From the NCBI GenBank assembly GCA_049724395.1, contig JAUGWO010000113.1, positions 124,001 to 188,000 of the forward strand: DNA of 64,000 nucleotides, in the 5' to 3' direction. The translations under genes and the position numbers were made by a program. Positions within the stretch are counted from its first letter, which is position 1. The number at the start of each line of letters is the position of its first letter. The stretch is from Spongospora subterranea f. sp. subterranea. Its lineage: Eukaryota > Endomyxa: Phytomyxea > Phytomyxea > Plasmodiophorida. Below, piece after piece: positions 1 through 12,300 of this stretch. The notes under the pieces are model-generated. The model did no database searches and was not told the origin of the DNA. It worked only from the letters and a program-made list of their open reading frames with translations.

Positions 1-3000
1 TTCGGCCACCTCCCTCGTGAACTGGGTTTTGGCAAGCAAAAACACGAAACGATGGATGGCAAACAAACTCGCGAGACAGGTCGGGAATGTATATAGTTGC
101 TCGATGATCCAAAACGGCATTTAAACCTTCCAGTACCTGTAGTTGCTGCTCTATTAATACCAAGTCACAACTTAAGCGAGACGACTACCGATTGAGACGC
201 TAAATTTAGTTCATCAAGAAGGACCCAATACCCGTTGATGATCGCATCCAGGAACGGGCCATCACACCACTGAAACTGCCCAGGAGTATCAGCGACCGGG
301 AAATCACTACCCAGTAAGTCCATCATATCCGTCTGCTCCGACAGATTGAGGCGAATAACGCGGTGAGACATTAACTTCCCTAATGAACTAATTAACGACG
401 TTTTACCAACACCGGGTGAGCCTGAAAAATGAAAGATGTCAGATTGTTCAATATCATGAACCTTGAAGATATATACCTTCAAGCAAAATTGCCTTTGGCA
501 ATTGTAAGCCGCGCAGAACACGAATGACATTACGGTTGGTTGTGGGAGTTGACATGTCGAAAGTGGGTTGACTACGGCCGGCTTCCACCGTGTCATCACC
601 ACAACATGCCCAGAAAGGATCAACGCCAAATCGCTTATTCTCTAAACGTAACTCCTGATGGGTTCTTATGAAGCAATTATCCATGTCAACGTATTCAGAA
701 ACACATATTTGATCGTCTTCACCAAGTACTTGGATTGCTAGGCGAAATACATTACGCTTGCGGTCGGCAGACAAACACCCCGACCCAAGACCAAGTCCAT
801 CAATAAGGGTCAACAATGCAGCATGCAGGAAGGCCATAGCATTTGACATTTTGCATGACGTAACAGCATGAGACATAAAAGCGATGAAAGAACGTATATC
901 GCGAAGGGATAACCGCTCACGGTTGCTGGTGCAGTGTTGTTCGTGATACGAATTAAATAAATGCATGAGACATCTTCCATATGGTTGTAATTGCGGAACT
1001 TGAATGGAGACGCTGATTATATGGGACAAATCATCAACGGAGTGATCACTGGGAACCCAAATCTCGGTAAAACGATTGCGCAAGGCAGGAGATAATTCCT
1101 AGTTACGATTAACAGCGATCAGCGAATACAGATATGAACCTAGAGCAAACCGCTAAAGAACCTTTTTGCCAAAATCCCCGCTTGGGTTCATTGTTGCCAG
1201 AATCCTGAAAGATTTTGCTGCAACAACAACCTCACCATCTCCGGCCTTTTCGGCCAGCAATATTGAACGCCCATGTTCTAGCACTGAGTTCAGTCTTTCG
1301 ACAACCGCCTAGATAAGAAATGAATCAGAACAGGCAGCCCAGTAAAATGAAGCCAAGTAACTAACATCGTCAGCGAGGGCAATCTCATCAATCAGAATCC
1401 AATGTCCCTGCCGCATTGCCGTGATGAGTGGTCCGTCAACCCATTCGAACAATGCATTCGCCTTGCGAACGGCGTCGCGCGCTTGCTCTGCCAGAGGTCC
1501 ATCAGGAATGCGGTCGATAATATCTGACGATATCGTGGCTGTTGTTGTCAGGGATAATCCGGCACTATGAAGTGCATGACGCGCGGCCTCAATCAACGCA
1601 GCTCTCCCTACACATTTATCGTCGTTACAAAACCCCGTCCGTCTGGTGGTCATGCATCAATGTAACGCTAATGTGTTACCTCTGACAGGGCGGAGTGACC
1701 CGATTATATCAGCTGTGTCGGTGTGTTGATGGACATTAATTATTTGAAGAGTTTGGTTCGATAGATCAGCGAGCGCCTTCGGGCAAACAATGTTTAGGGA
1801 ATATGAGGCACACGAGGAAATGTCAGGAACAGGTATCTAACCTGGCAAAGCGTTGTCTTGCCCAGGCCGGTATCTCCGACCAGTAATACGGGTTCCATCG
1901 CCTGGAGCGCGGCGTTGCTCAATGCCATGATACGCTTCATCATTGAGGTCATGGCTAATCCTGGCGCTGATTGGTAATTGGCGGGGAGATGGGCTTCGTA
2001 TATCTGCGATGGGACCAGCGCATTGACCTAAGCATCGAATTAGTGTTTTCCAATGCGGTATTGTTTCCATCTCAAGTAAACCTTGAGATTGCTGGCGAGG
2101 GATTCAGCCACCGCTAAACGATCTGGTTCCGATCGGAGCCTATCCGCTAACAGCATATACCCGAATGAGGCAATGTCGTCAATCGTTATTGGACATCTGC
2201 GAGCCCAGCGGAAAAGATCACGAGCTGTAATCAATCCGCTTTTACCTACAAAATGGCTTTAATTTGGGCAGTCCAACAAAACATGAGGATGCTTTTACCA
2301 GAAAAAACTCCTGATAGTTGGCGGCGCTTCTGTAGATCTATCATTACATCGATCATCTTGCGACAATGACTTGGAGCCAAACGTCCTCTGCGATGTAATA
2401 ATTCCACAAGTTCGTCAGTGGGCATATCACCAACATGAATCTCAATGAATCGGTTGCGGAAAGCACGTGATAGTAATTTACGTCCTCCATATGCTCCTCC
2501 AGCAGGCTATATGAATCATTTGATAACAATGACCCAAAATGGTGACAGATACGCTTACGTTCTGAGTGGCAAATAAAGCAAATGATGGATGCGCTTGAAC
2601 AGTCTCTTGGGTCTCTGGGATATGCAATTGGCGATGGTCATCAAGAAGACGGTTAAGCGCTTCCAATACTTCAGACGGAGCAAGGTTAAGCTCATCTAAC
2701 ACCAACCAATACCCATTGCGAACCGCTCTCACCAGTTCCCCTGACGAATTATTAACACCAGATGGTGATTAAACAGCAGATGATAATGGGTAAAACCTTC
2801 GGCAAAGGTGAAAAGTCCAGTTGATGGATCGGTGGTATATGATCCCAGATACTCAGAAGTATCGGTATGTTCATGATTATTGATACGCACGAGAGTATTA
2901 CCGGTACGGCGAGCTAGATACTCGACAATGCTGGTCTTACCAGCTGAGGTAGGCCCCTATTCGGAAAGGTTAGGAAGCGGATGATAGGAGACGATCCATG

Positions 3001-6000
3001 AAACCAACAAACCTGCAACAAAACAGGGAGCGGCGTCTTCCCGCTAACCGCGCGAGCCAAATCGCGAAGACGCCCTTCAACTGTGGGAGTGACGATAAAT
3101 TCATCTTCAGACAAATCAACAATGGGATTTGGGCCTCGGGTTATATGGAAACCGCATATCGTAACGGTGCTGGGATCTGAAATACCAGCTCAGTAACATT
3201 CCAATGGAACATAATTGGATAAGAATTACCGGGAATTGTTTGCGCCTTGATTTGTAAAATCTTGGGCGGAACAACGTCATCGACTGATGCAGAGAGTAGG
3301 GACCGAGATCGCACGTCCAAAGGTGTCATGAACGATAATACTAGGCCTTCATACAGCGCGCGATGGATACCGATTTTTTGAGAAGATGATGACGCATATC
3401 GTAACGCTCGGCACAGCGCTCGCAAAGAATAATGGGGACGATCGCCAGATTCAGATCCTATTTCAATAAGAACTCGAGACAGGGGTAGACCAGAGCCCCA
3501 ATAACATACCTTCAGCGCTAGTCAACATATGTTTTGACGATAGATCACGAGCGTGAAGATAAAGCGTCACGATTTTGGACGGGTCAATCGAAGATGGCAA
3601 TGAGGGTAATGAATATCGAACAATCGTGACAAGATCTGCTGGATCACTGATATCATCAACATATATTTCTGTGAATCGGGCGCGAAATGATGGATGAAGC
3701 GGACGACGACAGCTGAACGATTCGTGAACAACCAGCTTTTTGAGTTGGTATAGCGATAAACGTACGAATCAGTGGGTGGGTTCATGCACGCCAGGAGACG
3801 GAACGATGAATGGCGTGCGACCTCAACGTTGCCGTTATCGATGAGAGTGATTGATGAATCAGGGTGTTCAAGCAATGCGGACAGGCAATGTAGTGTGTCG
3901 GGTGTCGCCAAATTGATTTCATCAAGCAGGACCCAATTTCCATCTCGGACTGCACGAACGAGTTCTCCTTCCACAAACCAGAACGAAAACGCTCCACGAT
4001 CGTGACGCCTAACTTGATTGCGATAGATATGTAATGAGGCCTAGTTGAACGCGAAAAATTCAACTTCAGGTCTAAATAATGAATCGCTCGATAGCAATTT
4101 ACCTGAAACTGAATCCAGGATTTCTGCAGTTTAGAAGATAGTTCTTTGGATAACGCTCTGTCAACGCAGGAACTTAGCAAAGTCACCAACGCAGATGCAC
4201 GATGTTGATCGAATGAGCGACGAACAGACTCCAGAAATGGGACCTGCACAGGAAATCAATCTCAGGGAACATTGAATCACCTCAGTCACTATGGGATTAC
4301 GTTGGAGGCGCGGGAGAATGTCTTGGGGAACAGACTGGCAAACGAATTAAGTAATGGGATGGCAGCCGATCGTAGATCAACAGGTTTGTAACCACCGATC
4401 AGCTCTTGAGCTTCACTCTGCTGGCTGAGGTTGATCACTACCAGCTTCGCCTTGCGCTGCTGCGCAAGCTCCTCAATTATGGCCGTCTTCCCGATACCAG
4501 TCTCTCCAACCAACAACACGCATTCATTATGTTCGATTGAAACCGCCAGACGAGAAAGCAAACGGCGTGCCGAAACGGTAGGCGCCAAGGATGACAACTC
4601 TGTTGTGCATGAAGGGATTGACTCGTATAATAGATAATGATTACGGCCAATATCGACACTGGATAAACAGACAAAGGTGAGAAAACGGCTCTCATTGGGC
4701 TTCGGCACATTTACTCCCAAAGCAAAGCGATGCTGTCGGATAGCTCTGTTCGGATTGTTGACGGGGGCATATTGCCAACGAACGCCACATGACAATATTC
4801 CACAACACGCTCGCGAACATGAGATGTCAACCGAGATGGCAATGGCAACAATGCAATTCGGTGAGCAAATCGTAGAAGCGAACGGAGTGTGACAGTGGGG
4901 TTAAATTTCAAAGCCTGAATTCGATGAATTAGATAAAAAACGCAATGGTGAGTTATGATGTTGACCAATGTGTATGTTTGCATGATGAGATCTATATGGG
5001 GAGACAGTGATGGAAACCGGGTATTCACGATATCCCCACAATGGCCAATCGATAGCGGAGCCAGCTTAACCTTGCAGAATAGCGAGTCGACAGGTAATTC
5101 TACATCGGCTGAACACGTGGCGTATATTCTGAACGCGGGTTTTGCTGTGACATATTGGCCGAGCTCTGGAACCAGAAGCTGACGGCATTCGAACAGAGAC
5201 CGCAGCGAATGTAGTAAATCAACAGGGATACGATCAATATCCTGTGAAAATTGGGTCAATTTCGGACAACGTGGCGGCACTGCTAGAAATTCACCTCCAA
5301 TATGATATCGACGTCACTCTGTATAGCGCATGTAATTGGGCCAGGGACCCAGGCGAGTTCGCCAGCAACATCTGTGCAATTATATGTACCAACTAAGGAT
5401 TTGAGATCCGTTCCCTCATCCAGGAACAATCTCATCGGCTTTCGTGAGAGCGTTGACGTGAACGCATCAATGATGGCGGATTTCCCTGATGACGCCGGGC
5501 CGATCACCATGATAGGAATTGACGTGATGTGCGCCATGTGGAGTGATTGAAACGCTGTGATCATGTGGTCAATTGGCGCCAATGTAGCAGGAATGGGGGT
5601 GGAAAGGTCAATATGTGTTTGATCAGGGACATGGCGCCATAAATATGGGTCATAGAGGGGGAGACGGCACCGGTATAGATGGCGACAACGATAAAACCAG
5701 AGCTCGTCTGGCGTCGGGATCGGATCGGGTCAACGATAATAGGGCTGATCGATCACAGAGAGGAAGAAGCGACGATAGTGGCAAACCGCTAGTTAATAGG
5801 TCGCAAAGAACTGAACTGATCCTGAGAAAGCACTATACTCAGAGGACGAGACAAACGGAGAGAGAATCGAGGAGCACAGACCCCGGAGCAGAGTAATCGA
5901 TATTTGAGGGTAATTGAGAGCATATCTCACTAGATAGATGAGGGAAGAGCAGCGCCAGACGGGATAATATCTTCAATAACCGTAGGTCGTCGTCCTGAAC

Positions 6001-6175
6001 CACCAAATATTGACGTCAGCCATGTCCAACAGGAAATGCTCAACGAGCAATACGAGGGCCGGCAAGCCGAAAATTCGCACATCAAATTACTCACATTTGT
6101 AAATTTTAGAGAATGAATATATTCAAGGACAGACGCCCGATTTCGTAAAAGTTCATCTTCAACCTGCCGATCCAT
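1..6175 (-). CDS. MDN1: Midasin (Rea1/MDN1) AAA ATPase, N-terminal half, 3' end off window
   Basis: Midasin is a giant dynein-like AAA ATPase that strips assembly factors from pre-60S ribosomes in the nucleolus and nucleoplasm. Five of the six AAA modules occur in family order along the minus strand. AAA1 is near 5580-5130 (Walker A GPASSGKS, then VGTYNCTDVAGELAW). AAA2 is near 4600-3780 (GETGIGKT, IGGYKPVD, Walker B WVLLDEINLATPDT). AAA3 is near 3110-2480 (WLVLDELNLAPSEV). AAA4 is near 1920-1310 (GDTGLGKTT, WILIDEIALAD). AAA5 is near 450-165 (GSPGVGKTS, NLSEQTDMMDLLGSD, WVLLDELNLA). Introns are short; one of about 54 bases interrupts the AAA1 Walker B region just before DIDRIP. I chose the ATG at 6175 because it opens MDRQVEDELL, and after a GT-AG intron the frame continues into a helical leucine-rich segment as in midasin N-termini. 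Joints near 5650 and 4712 do not stay in frame. AAA6, the linker and the MIDAS domain lie outside the window. Confidence 0.9.
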
Positions 6176-6342
6176 GTATCGGCCAGGGAGAACAAATAAC
6201 CTGACTGGAAAAAAAGAAACCTTTCAGGGTTACCAAATTTTGCCACGGACTCCGTTGCGCAGTTTTCCAGACCCCGGATCGATTCATCGAATGCCCGAAT
6301 TAAAACGTGGAAATTATCAAAGATTAGTCTGTTTATGTATTA

Positions 6343-9300
6343 TTATCGGAACAAAACCTTTAGGTCTTCACATGTGAATAATGGCAGTGTGTCGATTGGA
6401 ATGACGGCTCGAATCCCGTTGCTGATGGCGCCGACTGATGTGGCGGCACTCACAGATCCAGAGAAAATATCATCCCAGACGTTATCGGCCATATAGAGTT
6501 TTGCGTAGATTTGGCAACGCAAGGCCATCCCCAATAATACCCCTATTGATCGGAATATTTTGGAATCACTCTCTGTCAAGTCCCTGTCTGAGCGTTCTTG
6601 TTTTAACAACTGGTTCTTCTCGATATCTACGATGCATTGGCAAATGACGTCACGAAATGATTCATTTTGATCATTGGAGCTCCTAAAGACATTTAAGAAA
6701 AGCCAATTATCTTAGTGATGGGATTACATCTGGTTGGCCCAATGAACGTTGAACGACCTAGAATTTCGTTTTTCTAGAGAATTTGGTGTGTGTTCGGATT
6801 GTAAAGGTGAGACTGTAAAGCTGGTGGTACTTGTCACCAACTTCCAACTCGATGGCGGAATAGTCTGAATCTGCGAGCAAAACTGGGCAAAGTAGGGTTG
6901 TGTTCGATCAAACGACAAAGTGGCAACCTAAACACATATTCAAACCGAGCCCACATATCCTGGCATTTGATTAACTAACTTTTGGATCGGAAGACCGATA
7001 GAAATAGGACGACTCGGGGGCGCACATGTACTCTTTCCATACTTTGACCTTTGTGGGAAACCAGATCAGATTGACCAGCGGCAATACTGCATCATGACAA
7101 TATTCTGGGTACGCAGCGAAGGCAATGATGTCGTCAACAACACGATTGATATAGTTCAACAGCGAGTATATAATTAGCGAGGTCGGACGAGCTTCACCAT
7201 TGTTGATTTTGATTATGTCTTCTACGGTCAGATACGAAGGATCCTTTCCGTTCAGCTTGGTAGATTGCTAATGACAAAATTGAAAGCGTTGAATAACGTG
7301 AAGTATGATACTTACTTGAACTAAAATATAAAACTGTCTTATCGCCGTAAATGAGACTGATTCTAGACTAGCTTTGAAGCGATCATACGTAAACACAGAA
7401 TCCGCATTCGCCTGATTGATCTCGGTAGAAATTGAAGGACCTAGATCTTCATCCACTTGCTGAGCTGTTATCGGACGAGCACCCTCTTCTCCATCGATAT
7501 GGACCCAGATCGTATTTTCGAGCGATCCGACAAAGATTCCCGTTCCCAATGCCGTTTTAATACGGGAGCGATATTTCAACGTAGAAGCGGAAAACGGTAT
7601 GGGATTGGTTGAAAACCAATTCCAGCTGCCATCTGTGGCTTTGTATGGACAGCACTTCCTGTTGACCCACATTTCGTACCACTCATAAACCATTGTCACA
7701 TCGTCCTCTGGAAATCTTGCTGTCGACGATATGGCAGACGATATTCGGCTTGCCCTGGATAATGATTTGTATAGCGTCTCAACGTCTGAAGGAGGAGCTG
7801 GAGACACCAGCGTATCCCAACTAAAAACACAATTTTAATTGGACATAACAAAGCCGGTGTACAGGTTGAGAACCGATTTCTTAAAGTGACGCTATTGTTT
7901 TGGTAAAACATCGCAACGGCAGGGTAGACGGTTCCGCGAACTCCCCGAATAATTTGACCGAATCGTACGCCGTTTCGTTTAGCAGTTACTGTTCCGTATT
8001 GCTACTCAACAAAAGATAAGTTATCGAAATAGCAGCCAGATTGTTGCTTACCAAATCAAGTGTGAAGCTAACAACATCCTTGACGTCAAAGCCTTTATCG
8101 AATTTAGATATTCGTCTACCGTTGTGCCATACAGATCCGTCGCCAAACATTCCCCATGAGGTTGACGATGACCCAAGCCATGCGCATGAGTCGGCTTCGG
8201 GTTCTGCCGTGATGCCGAGGCAAATCATTCCTTTTGTCATCTGATCAATGTCAAAGGCCCAGCTTGCTGTGGATCGAGCGTTATCGGATGGCTTGATATC
8301 GGGTCCAGACCACATAACAAAGCATTGAGACGCAACGGCTCCTAGCCATGCACCATCAATGGGACTTGTCACTTTGATGCAATCTTCAGACACACTCAGT
8401 GGAGATAAACCACTGAATGATATTGGCGCCGTCTCCCCTGATTCTGATATATCTCTCTTGGATGGCCGAAGAGTTAAACGCGATACGCATGTTTGAAACA
8501 ATGCCTTTGTAAAAGGAGAATATGTGATACGGTGAAGGGATTGCTCCCGTAGGACGCGACGGGATAAAAGAGTACATAATTGATCGACAGGAACAGGGAT
8601 GTTGGATGCGTTAGGCATCGATAGCAAAGACAATGCAAACACTTTAACATGGGCATTTGCCATTTTCAAACACGCAAGTAATAGTTCGCTTGCATTTTTC
8701 AAAACCTGTGCAAATCATCTGAGCATTGAGGAAGCGGAAATCATGTTTGATGATTGACCTTATCCACCAATCCTGCCCTCACTATGGATTCTGTTCTCTC
8801 AAAATTTAGGAAACGATCGTCAAGTGCAAGAACATCGGTGCAGTCTTCTATTCGCGATCCCCAGTTTACTTCTTCGTATATACAGGCTTCCGAGCTTGAA
8901 GTAGCTATGGCCAATTGCTGAATCACCTCATTCATTAAGACTTCTGCCAAGCAACTGCTATCAGCTCCCTGAGAGAGCTGAAAACCGATCTGAAATACAA
9001 TTAACAAATGCATAATATTCTGTCAAAGCAATCGCCTACATGATCAATGTGCTTAAAACCCATATCTATAGACATATTGCCTCGGAAGTGTGTTAGCTTC
9101 AAGAGTTTCAGATAGTCAGAAGCATTGATATCTATCGTTTGCTTCAAGTGCATCCAAAGGGTGACAACAATTCGTGCGCGCACAACAGCCAATTCGCATA
9201 ACGTATTGTTGATATTGGCAATGGAATTATCATTGTCGGCAGGCGCTTTGCAATGGTCTGCAGCTCCATCCTGCTCAATGCCACATTCCAGTTCCAAAAA

Positions 9301-12300
9301 GTCAGTATTCGCAGCCGCATCGATGTCTGCTTGTTTCCTCGCCAACTCAAAAGTGTTGTTTTCGTCCACGACCGATGTTGCTGTATTAGTGGCAGCATTT
9401 TGGTCAACCGAGGCAGCTTTCTTTGCTTCAACTAATGAAGCAACTGTGCTTAGGTTGTTGAGAATCCAGTTCGTAGCAGCGATCAGATCTTCGTGATTTT
9501 GCTCGAGTGCGTAAATACAATGTTCAACCTCAAATCCCATAGCCATTAGTTTTACAACAGAGTCTTGAGACACAGATGATGTTGGAACTTCTGCTCCATT
9601 AGCGGCTAGAGCTTGGTGGCAGCGATTGAAATGCTCTGATAAGGAAGGATGCACTGTTCCAGGTATCGATCGAGAGGAAGCAGAGCATAAAGGACACTCG
9701 GCTCTTATTCGCGATTTGCCATGTTGCTTTTCAAAGTGCACCAAAAACCTATTGTTCAAACCAAATTTGAGATCATAGCACGATAATCAAACTGAGTTTT
9801 CTTACGTGGGCATTGTCATATCCCTTTGTGAGCACGCTGGGCATTTGTAAACAGAAGAAAAGGGATCAGGAACTGGAACCGATGGGTTGGTCGACTGGCG
9901 AGACGACACCAACCCCAGGCATTCTAGAGAAGATACGATTTGAATCGGAATGATTCCCCGCCTTCCAGATCCAATTACAGAACTGCCTTTATCAGTTCCC
10001 CCATCCCGGTTCATATACAGTCTTGCTTGAGCCTCAATTTCAAGGACCGAACGAAACTGTGCTTTTTGAATTGAAGCCGGTAAAACGCACAGCGCGGTTT
10101 TGACCACAGCTGAGATTGTGCCCGAGCTCGAGACGACATCGATGAACCAAGAGGCATCTGTTCCTGTGGACCTAGCCGCTAAAGCCCATTCAAAACTATT
10201 AAGGACACATCGCATCGCTTGTGACGAAGCAGCCGCCCAATTCGATACAGGAGAGAGCTCTTGGCCAACAATTTTCGAAACTTTGTCGGAACTTGCGACT
10301 ATGATTGGTGCCAACCCGAGCAAGAAATCCGAACACCATTGAAAGCAAGGAACGCGAAAAATGGGGCAGCATTTGCTTGCCAGCTCTTGTCGCCATTGCA
10401 AACGCGTAAGTCTTTTGGAGGAGGATAAAAGCAGCGTGTTATCGAAACCATTGTCAAGTACAATTGCACATAAACCGGATGTTTTATCCAGGGCTGTAAC
10501 CAAGCCAACAAATCCAGATTGCATACGAACTTCTGATCCAATGCGCACCTAAAAGAGCGCATTATTGACAAAGCAGCATTTGAAAAAACAAACGTACCTC
10601 TTGAAGACCGCCTCCAAGAACTGACAAAGCGCGCATAACGTCGCCATCAGCACCATGCTCAGGAAGAAGCGATGACATTGATTTAAGTCTTTCAATGAAC
10701 GTTTTCTTAACGAACGGGCGAGACAAAAGCCGCTGATATAGCAGTACGGCCTCTTGTGAGATCACAGCGAAATCATCGCCAGAAGCAACGGCCTTGTCAA
10801 CGCCGGAATTATACTGAATCAGTGACCAGAGTAGCTAAGTGGCAATATTTCTTAAGTGGACATTGAGTTCGACAGTTCGTGACCAAACACATACAGGTTC
10901 GAACGAAATCAAGTCTGAATCGCGCAGGAGGTGATCGACGGTGCGCAATGAAACCAGTCGGACGACAACTGGGCTTTTTTGTATTAATGGAACGAGGACT
11001 GGCATCCAGGATATCATGCTCGAGATTGGGTTTTCAGGAAACATACGAATAAAACAATTCAGAGTACAGAGGTATTCAAATGACGATATTTCATATGGCG
11101 TCAAAACGGGAGATACACCATCGGAACTGCAGGGCCCGGTATCCTCCATCATGCTATGTGGACCATGATTGTGAAGATCGCACACTTGTTCAAGAGTTAA
11201 TGGGATGGGCCACCAACGAAAATCGCAAATTCTGCTTTCAACCTGAAAATATATCTGGATCAGCGACGGCTATGTGAATAACATGACTACCGACATGGCC
11301 AGAGGCGAAAATCGGCACATTGGTTGGAAACGGAGTTAAGTTCGAGACAGAAGTCTGCTGTCCGGATAGAGAGTCGTCGATATATAGCCGAACTTGTCTG
11401 TTCTTGATTGATACAGTGATCAAAGCCCAATGACCAGAATCCAGAGGGGCTTCGTGCTGTAATACAATATTGTTAAATTCAAAATGAACTTTCAATTCGG
11501 TCACATGAAGAAACGCAGAATGGCCACTGAACTTCAAATATAGGCTTGGAGACCCAGATGACACCCAAAGCCAGAGCGAGAAGCTGACATCCAATACATC
11601 GGCCTGACACACATTAGATAATTCTACGGGCGTGCTGCTTAGACTCAGCGATGGGCCTATCAAAGTTACGAAAGCTGCCACGACCGGAGAGCTGCCGGTT
11701 TGTGAAGCCAACTCCACATGTTGAGGCCACGAACACGCAGCAGCAAGTTCTTCATGTAATGCATTAGCTATCGACGCGAACAGGTCCGGTTTCTCCAGCA
11801 TGACGCATTGAAAAAGGCGAAGAGCAAGATAATGTATGTCTTGGAACAGAGTGACGTGCTCAGAAGTTCGATTTGAACAATACTGGATCTTAGATATACA
11901 GTTTCTAAGAAACGGTAAAACGCCCAGCTCATCCCTGACTATATAAGGTAAAAGTTAAATCCCAGCAGCTAGCCAAATATGCGATATAGTTTACTTTTCT
12001 CGTTGTCGATGATGAAATCGGCGGCAATGATTGGGAGCGTTCGCATTATTATTGCATTTTTTTGCAGTAGATTCAAGTTAGAGCGGCGATGCAGGTCCAT
12101 TACTAAGCGAATGATATTCATCATGGCCCCAAGAGTCACAATGTCATCACTGTTGATTTTGATTGACAAAACCCCATCGACAATGCACGTTAGTATCGCA
12201 TCTAGCGCAAAAAATGTCGTCACCCCATGTAATAAATCACCTAGAACCACAATGGGAAAAACTTTCTATGCTATGCGACAAGTTCTACCAATAAATTGAA

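Noticed and set aside
5941-6000. SRLALLFPHLSS as a HECT C-lobe TCF-x-L-x-LP-x-Y stretch
   Set aside because: No cysteine is in place, and the exon continues into the midasin N-terminal region.
6120-6175. MDRQV motif as part of the HECT domain (it resembles a HERC2 segment)
   Set aside because: In HECT proteins that segment precedes the IPV/IPI-LLSLFT strand; here it follows it, and it joins in frame to a midasin-like helical segment instead.
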